From positions 62,001 through 126,000 of the forward strand of contig MPDB01000006.1 of the NCBI GenBank assembly GCA_001874155.1: a stretch of DNA of 64,000 nt, written 5' to 3'. Position numbers and translations under genes: made by a program. The DNA is from Vibrio sp. MedPE-SWchi. Its GTDB lineage: Bacteria > Pseudomonadota > Gammaproteobacteria > Enterobacterales > Vibrionaceae. The notes beneath the pieces are model-generated. The model saw nothing but the letters and a program-made list of their open reading frames with translations. It was not told the origin of the DNA and searched no databases. Shown piece by piece: positions 1-9,410 of the stretch. Every line of letters starts with the position of its first letter. Position 1 is the first letter of the stretch.

Positions 1-150
1 TCAGACTTCTTTGAGCTGACTGGTGACTATGCATTTAATAAGAACATCAATGCCTACCTTGCTTACTTGGTTAACAATCTCAAAGAAAGTTCAGTGGGTG
101 CCAATGACGCAGAAGACACATTACGCTTCGGTTTAAAATATTCGTTCTAA
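1..150 (+). CDS. ompU: C-terminal fragment of outer-membrane porin (OmpU-like), truncated by window start
   Basis: Frame 1 reads ...FFELTGDYAFNKNINAYLAYLVNNLKESSVGANDAEDTLRFGLKYSF*, a beta-strand pattern with C-terminal Phe typical of porins; adjacent to dacB as in V. cholerae. Confidence 0.75.
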   Translation, partial: SDFFELTGDYAFNKNINAYLAYLVNNLKESSVGANDAEDTLRFGLKYSF

Positions 151-170
151 ATTCATTTAGTGAAATCAAA

Positions 171-195
171 GGTCTGACAAATGTCGGACCTTTTT
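171..195 (+). terminator. Intrinsic terminator after porin
   Basis: GGTCTGAC-AAAT-GTCGGACC followed by TTTTT. Confidence 0.85.
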
Positions 196-276
196 CATAT
201 CCACACGATATACCCTTTGCCATATCTAGATCGCTCTTTATACTCAATCCATACACTCTTTTAGGATTCGACATAG

Positions 277-1737
277 ATGATATTCTCTGCAGTGTCTCAA
301 CACAGTAAAACCCTCACTCATCTATTAACAACGGCTTTATTACTGACTAGCACATCGGTATACAGCTATGAGCAAACCCAGCTTCTCCCCCAAGGCAGCA
401 GAAACAGCTTGGTGCTGGAAAGCCTGAGTAGCCCGAAAGCAACATCACTCGCTGAACATACCGAGCAGTTTTTCCCTCCGGCCAGTACGCTAAAACTGGT
501 TACCGCGCTTGCCGCCAAATTGGAGCTTGGTGATGAATTCCATTTTCAAACCTCGATCTTTGAAGAGAACAATGATGTCGTCATCGAGTTTACGGGGGAT
601 CCGACTCTTACGACTCCTGATCTAAAGCAACTTCTGCAAGCGGCCAAGAAGCAAGGTAAGTCGACCATCAAGGGCGATATATGGTTAGACGATTCCAGCT
701 TTACAGGCTACGAACGAGCGGTAGGTTGGCCTTGGGATATACTCGGCGTTTGTTACAGCGCTCCGGCAAGTGCCATTACCCTTGATGAAAACTGCGTACA
801 AGCTTCTATCTATACATTGGATAATGGAAAGACCCGAGTGTACGTCCCAGAGCAATACCCAATTCACGTATCAACTAAGGCACGTACCGTAAGTCAAATT
901 GAGCAGGAAGGAAGCCAATGTGACTTAGAGCTGACGACAGAAAACAACAATCAATATCAGCTCAATGGTTGTTTAGTTGAACGCAGTAAACCACTACCTC
1001 TTAAGTTTGCAGTGCAAAATCCAACTCAATACACAACACGTATGGTTTACACGCTATTGAACCAACTTGGTATCGAGCTTAAAGGCTCGGTTAAAATAGG
1101 ATTACCTCCCTCTTTTGAACAACGCTCCACAACCTTACTAGCAAAGCACGAGTCTGATAAGTTGCCAGAGCTGCTCGATACAATGCTAAAAAAATCCGAT
1201 AATCTTATTGCCGACAATCTAACTAAAACGTTAGGCAAGCACTTCTTTCATCAAGCTGGCAGCTTTAAAAATGGCACCTTAGCCATGAAGCATATCATTT
1301 TGGCTAACACAGGCATCGACCTCGAAAATTCGCAGTTAGCAGATGGATCAGGGTTATCTCGCAACAACCGTTTCACAAGCCAAGATATGGCTGACATATT
1401 GCGTTATATCTGGAAGAACGATACAGACTTAAACATTATCGAACTCATGCCAACCTCCGGAACAAATGGCACATTGAAATACCGTCGAAGCATGCGAAAA
1501 TCGCCTATCAAAGGGCAGATCATCGCGAAAAGTGGTTCACTCTATGGTAGCTATAATATGGCTGGATATGGGCTCAATCAAAAAGGTGAGCCAAACTCAC
1601 TCTTTGTTCAATTTGTCTCTGATTACCACCCAATAAAAAGGAGCAATGACAAACCCGTCATTGCTCCCATTACTCATTTTGAAACGCTCTTTTATCAAGA
1701 TGTCATCACGTTCAGTCAGATGCTCTCTAATCAATAA
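277..1737 (+). CDS. dacB: D-alanyl-D-alanine carboxypeptidase/endopeptidase (PBP4 family)
   Basis: 486 aa with signal peptide, PASTLK (SxxK), SDN motif (KKSDNLIAD) and KSG motif (AKSGSL). Confidence 0.93.
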   Translation: MIFSAVSQHSKTLTHLLTTALLLTSTSVYSYEQTQLLPQGSRNSLVLESLSSPKATSLAEHTEQFFPPASTLKLVTALAAKLELGDEFHFQTSIFEENNDVVIEFTGDPTLTTPDLKQLLQAAKKQGKSTIKGDIWLDDSSFTGYERAVGWPWDILGVCYSAPASAITLDENCVQASIYTLDNGKTRVYVPEQYPIHVSTKARTVSQIEQEGSQCDLELTTENNNQYQLNGCLVERSKPLPLKFAVQNPTQYTTRMVYTLLNQLGIELKGSVKIGLPPSFEQRSTTLLAKHESDKLPELLDTMLKKSDNLIADNLTKTLGKHFFHQAGSFKNGTLAMKHIILANTGIDLENSQLADGSGLSRNNRFTSQDMADILRYIWKNDTDLNIIELMPTSGTNGTLKYRRSMRKSPIKGQIIAKSGSLYGSYNMAGYGLNQKGEPNSLFVQFVSDYHPIKRSNDKPVIAPITHFETLFYQDVITFSQMLSNQ

Positions 1738-1775
1738 ACTTAAGCGAACGATATTTCCTAGGCGTTTGGCTACGT

Positions 1776-2621
1776 TTAGCTGATCCCTAGGAAGTAGTTT
1801 ACAACCGTAAAGTAGATCCACATCCCTGAGATATCGACTATCGAAGCAAGGACTGGGCTCACCAATACTGCAGGATCAAGCTTTACTGCTCTAGCAAGAA
1901 TCGGTAACACGCCACCAAGTGTGGTCGAAATCGTCACCTGAATAAACAACGCCACCGCGATGGCCAGTGCGATAAGGTTGATATCAAACCCACCTGCTGA
2001 CGACGAATCACTAAAGAGCAATATTCTACCGATCATCACAATAGAAATGGCCAGAGCTAGACAAACCGCAACTCGACTCTCTTTCCACAGAACCGCAAGC
2101 CACTGCCGCTTTTTAAGCTCTCCGGTCGCCAATGCTCTTATCACCAGTGTGGCAGCTTGTGTTCCTGTATTACCACCTGCCGCCGCGATCACTGGCATAT
2201 AGATGGCTAATAACACTAACTGACTTAAAGTATCTTCATATTGCGCAATGATTAAACCCGACACGATACCAAGCAATGCTAGAGCGATAATCCAGCCGAT
2301 ACGTTGCTTAACATGCTCTAGCACACTGGTCGTCAGGTACCCATCGGCAGTCTCAACCTCAGAATGAATGATCCCTAGCTGGTGCGCAAAATGTCGTGTT
2401 CTTTTGTCATGCCCTTGCGCTTCTAGCAAGCTAATGATCTGCTGAACATACCCCACCGAACAGTGGTGTAAGATTCCAACAGCCTCTTCAATTGGCATAA
2501 CCGTCAATAGGTGTAATTGTTTCTCTTGGTCGTACTGTAAAAACGCATTACGCGCAGCACCGATCTCTTCTTCCGAAAAGTTAGGTGTATTTTCAATGTA
2601 AGTATTGCTCATTACCGTCAT
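1776..2621 (-). CDS. mgtE: MgtE-family magnesium transporter, short form without CBS pair (start likely 2621 rather than 2642)
   Basis: TM region with PVIAAAGGNTGTQAATLVIRALATGEL motif typical of MgtE; GGGAG RBS 7 nt before ATG at 2621. N-terminal part only about 100 aa. Confidence 0.85.
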   Translation of the reverse strand: MTVMSNTYIENTPNFSEEEIGAARNAFLQYDQEKQLHLLTVMPIEEAVGILHHCSVGYVQQIISLLEAQGHDKRTRHFAHQLGIIHSEVETADGYLTTSVLEHVKQRIGWIIALALLGIVSGLIIAQYEDTLSQLVLLAIYMPVIAAAGGNTGTQAATLVIRALATGELKKRQWLAVLWKESRVAVCLALAISIVMIGRILLFSDSSSAGGFDINLIALAIAVALFIQVTISTTLGGVLPILARAVKLDPAVLVSPVLASIVDISGMWIYFTVVNYFLGIS

Positions 2622-2819
2622 GGCGAATCTCCCGATTGGCAAAGGTAACGACCATCACGCATAAGCGTTTAGAGCGACAAAATAACCATTCAAAACAAAT
2701 GACGACTTTGTAAGTATCGCAACAAACCCTACAACTAAATTAGTCGTAAGCTTATGGTGTCTAGAAAGAAATGGAGAAAAAAGAGGGAAAGTTGAAACAT
2801 GCCCTACCACAAAGGTAGG

Positions 2820-2905
2820 AGCGGAGATCGCCAATACCGAAGCGGTTATTTTTCTCCCTTCATACTAGGAGGATGGTCGGTATTGTTCATAGTTATCTCC
2901 GAATA
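2820..2905 (-). promoter_or_regulatory. Candidate cis-acting RNA leader (mgtE 5' UTR) with SD-sequestering hairpin
   Basis: Minus-strand RNA: CGGAGAU...AAUACCGA pairs with UCGGUAUU...AUCUCCG; alternative local hairpin ACCG-CUU-CGGU. Confidence 0.5.
2846..2890 (-). CDS. Putative 14-aa leader peptide MNNTDHPPSMKGEK upstream of mgtE
   Basis: ATG preceded by GGAGATAACT (good SD and spacing), stop TAA; lies in 5' leader of mgtE. Confidence 0.5.
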   Translation of the reverse strand: MNNTDHPPSMKGEK

Positions 2906-3049
2906 AACTGCTGTAATAGCAGCGCGCGCATACTAACAAATCTAAAAGATCAGATCAGCTAAATTTTGCTTAAATAAATTAAAAATTTGCCATTCTCAAT
3001 TCTCTCAACCAATAATCAATATATAACAATAAAATCAGCTGGGTGATGA

Positions 3050-3466
3050 ATGAATAACCATGGGAAATGTCGTCCATTTTCAAAACAATACATCAAACGT
3101 AAAGGCCACCTGTGTGTGGGATGGACCTGCGTCATTTTAGGTTCCATTGGAATAACGGTCCCCCTACTCCCAACGGTTCCCTTCATTTTGTTGGCTCTGT
3201 ACTGCTTTGGTGTCGCCTCTCCAAAGTTTCAACAATGGCTTCTTGAACATCCTCGATTAGGCCCATTAGCAAGACGATTAAAAGACAAAAAAGGGCTAAC
3301 AATAAAAGAAAAGACTCAATCTCTTATCCTGATATGGCTTTCGATGGGAGGAGTACTCTATTTCATTGCTTATGGCACGCATTGGCAATACGCCATCATC
3401 TCTCTACTATTGTTTGAAACTTGGTTTATCTTACGCTTTAAAACGCACATAAAAAAAGCGCCCTAA
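3050..3466 (+). CDS. YbaN family (DUF454) inner-membrane protein
   Basis: 138 aa; GSIGITVPLLPTVPFILLALYCF motif characteristic of DUF454. Confidence 0.8.
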   Translation: MNNHGKCRPFSKQYIKRKGHLCVGWTCVILGSIGITVPLLPTVPFILLALYCFGVASPKFQQWLLEHPRLGPLARRLKDKKGLTIKEKTQSLILIWLSMGGVLYFIAYGTHWQYAIISLLLFETWFILRFKTHIKKAP

Positions 3467-3473
3467 GGCGCTT
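3451..3473 (-). terminator. Terminator of tyrS, overlapping the 3' end of the ybaN-like gene
   Basis: AAGCGCC-CTAA-GGCGCTT with A-tract at the 5' side (T-tract on minus strand). Confidence 0.7.
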
Positions 3474-3495
3474 CTTATCTTTCATCGGCAATTAA

Positions 3496-4683
3496 TTATG
3501 CAATGGTAATACGTGCAAACTTACGCTTACCAACTTGGAATACATACGTTCCCGCTTCTGGTGTAAATTTCGCGTCTGCTACTTTTTCACCTTCAATCTT
3601 CGCTGCGCCTTGCTTCACCATACGCATCGCTTCAGACGTTGACGTACAAAGGCCAGCTTCTTTAAGGAGATTGCTGACAGGTAAACCGGCATCAAACGTA
3701 AACTCAGGCATTTCATCAGGAATTTGATTCTTAGCAAAGCGGTTAACGAATTCTTGCTCTGCTGCGTCAGCATCAGCTTCAGAGTGGAAACGCGCAATGA
3801 TCTCTTTTGCTAAAAGTACTTTAACATCGCGAGGGTTCTTACCCGCTTCAACGTCAGCTTTAAACTGCGCAATCTCTTCTAGTGGACGGAAAGAGAGCAG
3901 CTCATAGTAGCTCCACATCAATACATCAGAGATAGACATGATCTTACCGAACATCTCACTTGGTGCATCACTCACACCAATGTAGTTGTGCGCCGACTTA
4001 GACATCTTCTTCTCGCCATCTAGGCCAACAAGCAGAGGCATCGTCAATACTACTTGAGGTTTCTGGCCATGGCTTTTCTGCAGCTCACGTCCCATCAGTA
4101 GATTGAATTTCTGATCGGTACCGCCTAGCTCAACATCCGTTTCCATCGCAACGGAATCGTAACCTTGTAGAAGTGGGTACATAAACTCATGAATAGCAAT
4201 CGGCTGACCACCAGCATAACGCTTTTTAAAATCATCGCGCTCAAGCATACGAGCAACCGTTGAGTTCGATGCAAGACGGATCATGCCTTCAGCACCCAGA
4301 TCAGATAACCACTCTGAGTTAAACTGAATCTTAGTCTTAGCAGGGTCTAGAATTTTGAATACTTGCTCTTTATACGTTTCCGCATTGCGAAGTACGTCTT
4401 CACGGGTCAATGGTGGACGCGTCGTATTTTTACCTGTTGGGTCACCCACCATGCCAGTGAAGTCACCAATAAGGAATGTCACATCGTGGCCTAATTCTTG
4501 GAAAGCACGAAGCTTATTCAAGATAACTGTATGGCCTAGGTGGATATCAGGAGCCGTTGGATCGGCGCCTAGCTTAATTCTTAGAGGTCGGTTCTCTTTT
4601 AGCTTCGCAATGAGCTCTTCTTCTGGAATTAATTCGTCAACACCACGTTTAATCTCTGCCAATGCAGCTTCGATACTCGCCAT
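3496..4683 (-). CDS. tyrS: Tyrosyl-tRNA synthetase
   Basis: 395 aa; HLGH and KMSKS class I aaRS motifs, C-terminal S4 domain. Confidence 0.96.
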   Translation of the reverse strand: MASIEAALAEIKRGVDELIPEEELIAKLKENRPLRIKLGADPTAPDIHLGHTVILNKLRAFQELGHDVTFLIGDFTGMVGDPTGKNTTRPPLTREDVLRNAETYKEQVFKILDPAKTKIQFNSEWLSDLGAEGMIRLASNSTVARMLERDDFKKRYAGGQPIAIHEFMYPLLQGYDSVAMETDVELGGTDQKFNLLMGRELQKSHGQKPQVVLTMPLLVGLDGEKKMSKSAHNYIGVSDAPSEMFGKIMSISDVLMWSYYELLSFRPLEEIAQFKADVEAGKNPRDVKVLLAKEIIARFHSEADADAAEQEFVNRFAKNQIPDEMPEFTFDAGLPVSNLLKEAGLCTSTSEAMRMVKQGAAKIEGEKVADAKFTPEAGTYVFQVGKRKFARITIA

Positions 4684-4812
4684 TCTTGTTCACTCCCACA
4701 GATTTGGCAAAAATTTTATAGTTTGCCATCTTACTCGAATAGCGATGTTTTTTGAAACCAGTTAGACTAAACGGCTAGCTATTTTATTAACTTTTATAGA
4801 ACGAACGCTAAA

Positions 4813-6105
4813 ATGCTGTCTATTTTTAATCGTCTACCTTGGGTTCACCGTGCACTTATTGCCTTTTTTAGCGCAATAATTACCATCGCACTCTTTTTTC
4901 TTCCGGACCCAAAAGATCTACGCCAAGAAAAAAGTACTTATGAGATAGGTCGACACTACCCATTGACGATCAATGCTGAAGCACTCTCTCCTGGAACGTC
5001 CATCTCTCCTCTTGCAGGATTACGTTGGGAAAAACACACCATAGGGTCTGGCGAAAGCGCAGCCATTCTATTCCAGCGATTAGGACTGTCTTCGCGTTTG
5101 CTTTATCAGCTGACGACCACCAATGACGACATAAAAAATCAGCTCACACGCATAAAGCCTGGCGATGTCTTCCAATTTGGATTCAATGAAAATAATGAGT
5201 TGATCCAATTGAAGCGCAAACTCAGTGCCTATGAAACATTTGTTATCTCTCGAACCAGTGACGGCTTTGATTCCACGCTTGATAAGAAAGAGCTTCAATA
5301 TCAATACAATTACGCGGAAGCGGAGATCACCTCTAACTTCTGGAATGCAGGGATGAATGCGGGGTTAACCGCAAATCAAATAATGGAACTTGCAGGTATT
5401 TTTGGCTGGGATATTGATTTTGCTCTCGATATACGAAGTGGCGACCAATTCAAAATGCTATATCAAGAGCAAGTGGTCGAAGGTGAAGTTATCGGGCGCG
5501 GCAAAATCATCGCTGCTATCTTTAGCAACCAAGGCGATACCTTTACCGCTATATTGGATGACAATACAGGCAATTACTTCGATGAGAACGGACGCGCAAT
5601 GAAGAAAGCCTTCCTACGTTCTCCGGTCGATTTTAGACGTGTTACCTCTAACTTTAACCCAACTCGACGCCACCCAGTGACAGGAAAAGTCAGGGCTCAC
5701 CGAGGCACAGATTACGCCGCCCCTGTTGGAACGCCTATCTGGGCAGCCGGTGATGGTATCGTTCAGAAGTCGAGTTACAACCAATTCAACGGAAACTATG
5801 TCTTCATTCGTCACAGCAACACGTATATCACCAAGTATCTTCACCTAAACAAGCGCAAGGTTAAGACTGGTGATCGCGTTAAACAAGGGCAAACCATAGG
5901 TACTCTTGGTGGAACGGGGCGTGTCACTGGCCCGCACTTACACTATGAATTCCTTGTTAACGGAGTACATAAGAACGCTCGAACGGTGAAGTTGCCCCAA
6001 TCAAAATCTTTGAAAGGCCAAGCTAAAGAGACATTTATTGCGAACTCTAAGATACGATTAGCCAGACTCGATCGATACAGTGAACTGCTCTACGCAAAAC
6101 CGTAG
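4813..6105 (+). CDS. M23-family peptidoglycan endopeptidase (YebA/MepM/Shy-type)
   Basis: 430 aa; N-terminal TM, OapA/LysM-like region, HxxxD...HLHYE-type M23 motif (HRGTDYAAPVGTPI...GRVTGPHLHYEF). Confidence 0.9.
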   Translation: MLSIFNRLPWVHRALIAFFSAIITIALFFLPDPKDLRQEKSTYEIGRHYPLTINAEALSPGTSISPLAGLRWEKHTIGSGESAAILFQRLGLSSRLLYQLTTTNDDIKNQLTRIKPGDVFQFGFNENNELIQLKRKLSAYETFVISRTSDGFDSTLDKKELQYQYNYAEAEITSNFWNAGMNAGLTANQIMELAGIFGWDIDFALDIRSGDQFKMLYQEQVVEGEVIGRGKIIAAIFSNQGDTFTAILDDNTGNYFDENGRAMKKAFLRSPVDFRRVTSNFNPTRRHPVTGKVRAHRGTDYAAPVGTPIWAAGDGIVQKSSYNQFNGNYVFIRHSNTYITKYLHLNKRKVKTGDRVKQGQTIGTLGGTGRVTGPHLHYEFLVNGVHKNARTVKLPQSKSLKGQAKETFIANSKIRLARLDRYSELLYAKP

Positions 6106-6205
6106 GCTGACCTTGATGCCTCAACTAGAAAGCAGTTGGATAAACAGACGCATTAACAGCATCAGATACACAAACAGCTGAGATGACCAACATAGCGTAT
6201 CTTAT

Positions 6206-6235
6206 AAAAAAGCCCATCGATTGATGGGCTTTTTT
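6206..6235. terminator. Bidirectional intrinsic terminator between convergent M23 and RND genes
   Basis: AAAAAAGCCCATCGATTGATGGGCTTTTTT. Confidence 0.9.
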
Positions 6236-6272
6236 CATTTCAAGGCGTGTAACTGAGTCACTTCAACGGACA

Positions 6273-9200
6273 TTAAGATGCACTGACTTCATCCATTTTC
6301 TCGTCAGAAACACTCTCTTCCAGTTTGTGCTTTTTCCCCAGCATCAATAAACATGGTGTCAACACCAGCGTGAGGACGGTTGCGAACGCCAAACCACCAG
6401 CGACCGCAGTTGCTAGCTGAGACCACCACTGCGTACTCGGAGCACCAAATTCAACCTTCTGATTAATAAGGTCTACATTCATCTCCAATACCATTGGCAG
6501 CAAACCCAAAATGGTTGTCACCGTCGTCAGTAGAACAGGACGCAAACGCTGAACACCCGTTCTTAAAATCGCCTCTTGTCGACTTAAACCGCGCTTAACC
6601 AGCTGGTTGAAGGTATCGATCAATACGATGTTGTTATTCACCACGATACCAGCAAGCGCAATCACACCAATCCCTGACATAACAATGCCAAACGGCTTCT
6701 GGAATATCAGTAAACCGGCAAAGACACCAACCGTTGAAAACAGCACGGCACTCAATATCAAAAAGGCCTGATAGAAACTATTGAACTGAGTCACCAGAAT
6801 CAACGCCATGACCGCCAACGCCACCATAAAGGCACTTTGTAAAAAGGCTGATGATTCGTCTTGCTCCTCATTCTGACCACGAATTTTAAATTCAACCCCA
6901 TTCGGTAGGCCTAACTCGCTAATCGCCTGTTGAATATTGGGTAATTCGAGCGCTAAGTTATAGCCCTCACCAATGTCGGCCATAATATTGATGACTCGAT
7001 GTCCATCAATCCGTCGAATGGTATCTTGCTTATGATCAGGAACAATCTGAGCGAAGTTTGTAATTGGCACCAAACCCGCTGCGGTTTTTACCCTGAGCTG
7101 GTCAAATCGACCAATATCACGCTTGTCTTCTGGGTAACGAACAAGAATATCGACCTCTTCATTGGCATCGTCCGGCAGATAGTCACCAATTTTCAATCCG
7201 TTAGTCACGAACTGAACGGTATTGCCCACTAAGGTAGCATCGGCCGCAAAACGTGAGGCATCATCTCGTCGAATGTCGATTCGCCAATCAATCCCCTCTT
7301 TACTCGAGGTATCACTAATATTGGTAAATGCAGGGTTGTTGTCTGCCCAATGACGCACCATTTTCGCTGCAGCATCTAGGTTATCAGGGATACGAGCCGA
7401 CATTTCAATCACGAGATCATGCTCAACCGGTGGACCTGCATCTGGAAACTTGTATTCGATCTCCACGCCAGCAAATTTATCGGTCGTCAGCTTCAGCTCT
7501 TCAATGATGTCTTTAACACGACGTCGATACTGCCAATCCACAGGGGTAATCTGAATTTGCCCAATTTCTTCACTGCCACCCGTTTTGGTATAAATACTCT
7601 CAAACTCGTCATGGCCCAGCATCACGGTTTCAATCTCTTTCATAATGACATCTTTTTCATTAATAGAGAGATCGCCAAATGAGCGCACTTTCACGGTAAA
7701 GAATGGGGGATCAACTTCGGGGAAGAACTCTGCCCCTAATCCAGCTTTTGAATAGGTAATACCAACACCCACTGAAATTAAAATAGCACCGAGTAAAATC
7801 TTTAACGGGTGCTTAATTGCAACCGCTAAGGTTTGGTAATAAACCTTTGTCAGCCCTTCTGCTTTTTCAAAGTTACCATCATGCAATGCCACCATTTTTG
7901 CACGGCTCGCACTGGTCACATTTTGTGGCTTGCCAATCAAACCGCCTAGCACAGGGACAAACAACAGCGCCATCACCAGTGAAGCCGCCAGCGTCGCAAT
8001 CAAAGTCAACGGCAAATACTTCATAAACTCACCGGTAATACCAGGCCAGAATAGCAGTGGAGCAAAAGCTGCTAATGTCGTTGCTGTTGAAGCAATAATA
8101 GGCCAAGCCATGCGCTTAGCTGCATCTCGGTATGCCTGTCTTCGTGGTGTTCCTTCCTGCATTCGCCTATCGGCAAACTCTGTTACAACAATGGCTCCGT
8201 CAACGAGCATACCAACGGCCATTATCAACGAGAAAAGGACAACAATGTTGACCGTCAAACCAAACAGAGACAACACTAACAGGCCGGTTAAGAATGACCC
8301 TGGAATGGAGATCCCAACAAGCAGTGCCGTTCGAACCCCTAAGATCGCAATGATCACGATGACGACCAATATGATAGCGGACAAGATGTTGTTCTGAAGA
8401 TCGTTAAGCATTTGCTTAACATCTTTCGATTGATCCCAAGTGTATTTGACCAATAAATTGTTTGGCCACTCTGGACGTTTTTGTGCTTCCGCAAGAACCG
8501 CCTTAACAAGTGCAACGGTATCAATGATATTTTCGCCAGCACGCTTTTTCACATCTAAAACAACGGCTGACTTGCCATCTAAGCGGGCGAAACTCTCTGG
8601 ATCTCGAAAAGCACGTCTAACCGTCGCAACATCACCAAAGGTGATCACTTGCTTACCGTCAACTTTAACGGGTAGCTCTAGTACATCCTTTAAAGAGTCA
8701 AAGACGGAAGGGACTTTTACCGAGAATCGACCATAGCCCGTGTCAACAAAACCTGCGGCAACCACTTTATTATTCAGCGCTATCAGGTTGTAAATATCCG
8801 CTTGATCTAAGCCATAGCTTTCCATCAAGAGTGGATCAACGATGATTTCAACAATATCATCACGATCGCCCGCGATATCGACCTCAAGTACTTGGCGATA
8901 GCTTTCGAGTTTGTCGCGTATCTGGCGGCTTATTTGAACGATTGTCCGTTCAGGCACTGTCCCGTACAGCACGACTGACAACGCCGGCTCTTCCGACGCG
9001 AGTGTTACTTCATTAACCGTCGGTTCATCACTGTCAGCCGGTAGTTTAGGTTTTGCAAGATCCACGGCATCGCGGACATCGGCCATTGCCTTGCCTAAAT
9101 CAGCACCGACATTAAATTCAAGCGTGACTGAGCCATGACCTTCTGACGCCACCGAGGTCATCTCTTTAACGCCTTCGATCGCTCGCAACTCTTGCTCTAT

Positions 9201-9401
9201 AGGCCTAACCAACAAACGCTCAGCATCTGAAGGAGAGATCCCTTGGTGACCGATAGAAACGTAGATAATAGGGATCGTTATATCGGGACTTGATTCTTTC
9301 GGTATAGTTACATAAGTGCCAGCACCGGCTATTAAGATCAAAACCAACAGGCTCATCATGGTACGCGTTCGAGACAACGCAGCATCTATTAGTGAATACA
9401 T
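6273..9401 (-). CDS. RND-family efflux permease
   Basis: 1042 aa; AcrB-like architecture (SIPGSFLTGLLVLSLFGLTVNIVVLFSLIMAVGMLVDGAIVVTE). Confidence 0.93.
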   Translation of the reverse strand: MYSLIDAALSRTRTMMSLLVLILIAGAGTYVTIPKESSPDITIPIIYVSIGHQGISPSDAERLLVRPIEQELRAIEGVKEMTSVASEGHGSVTLEFNVGADLGKAMADVRDAVDLAKPKLPADSDEPTVNEVTLASEEPALSVVLYGTVPERTIVQISRQIRDKLESYRQVLEVDIAGDRDDIVEIIVDPLLMESYGLDQADIYNLIALNNKVVAAGFVDTGYGRFSVKVPSVFDSLKDVLELPVKVDGKQVITFGDVATVRRAFRDPESFARLDGKSAVVLDVKKRAGENIIDTVALVKAVLAEAQKRPEWPNNLLVKYTWDQSKDVKQMLNDLQNNILSAIILVVIVIIAILGVRTALLVGISIPGSFLTGLLVLSLFGLTVNIVVLFSLIMAVGMLVDGAIVVTEFADRRMQEGTPRRQAYRDAAKRMAWPIIASTATTLAAFAPLLFWPGITGEFMKYLPLTLIATLAASLVMALLFVPVLGGLIGKPQNVTSASRAKMVALHDGNFEKAEGLTKVYYQTLAVAIKHPLKILLGAILISVGVGITYSKAGLGAEFFPEVDPPFFTVKVRSFGDLSINEKDVIMKEIETVMLGHDEFESIYTKTGGSEEIGQIQITPVDWQYRRRVKDIIEELKLTTDKFAGVEIEYKFPDAGPPVEHDLVIEMSARIPDNLDAAAKMVRHWADNNPAFTNISDTSSKEGIDWRIDIRRDDASRFAADATLVGNTVQFVTNGLKIGDYLPDDANEEVDILVRYPEDKRDIGRFDQLRVKTAAGLVPITNFAQIVPDHKQDTIRRIDGHRVINIMADIGEGYNLALELPNIQQAISELGLPNGVEFKIRGQNEEQDESSAFLQSAFMVALAVMALILVTQFNSFYQAFLILSAVLFSTVGVFAGLLIFQKPFGIVMSGIGVIALAGIVVNNNIVLIDTFNQLVKRGLSRQEAILRTGVQRLRPVLLTTVTTILGLLPMVLEMNVDLINQKVEFGAPSTQWWSQLATAVAGGLAFATVLTLVLTPCLLMLGKKHKLEESVSDEKMDEVSAS

Positions 9402-9410
9402 CAGTAACTC

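Noticed and set aside
2750-2930. M-box (ykoK) Mg2+ riboswitch for the mgtE leader
   Set aside because: I could not recognise the conserved M-box core sequence; the structure seen is a leader-ORF hairpin instead. An Rfam/Infernal search would settle it.
7930-8397. 155-aa plus-strand ORF inside the RND permease
   Set aside because: Antisense shadow of a conserved RND gene, low-complexity Thr/Met/Ile composition.
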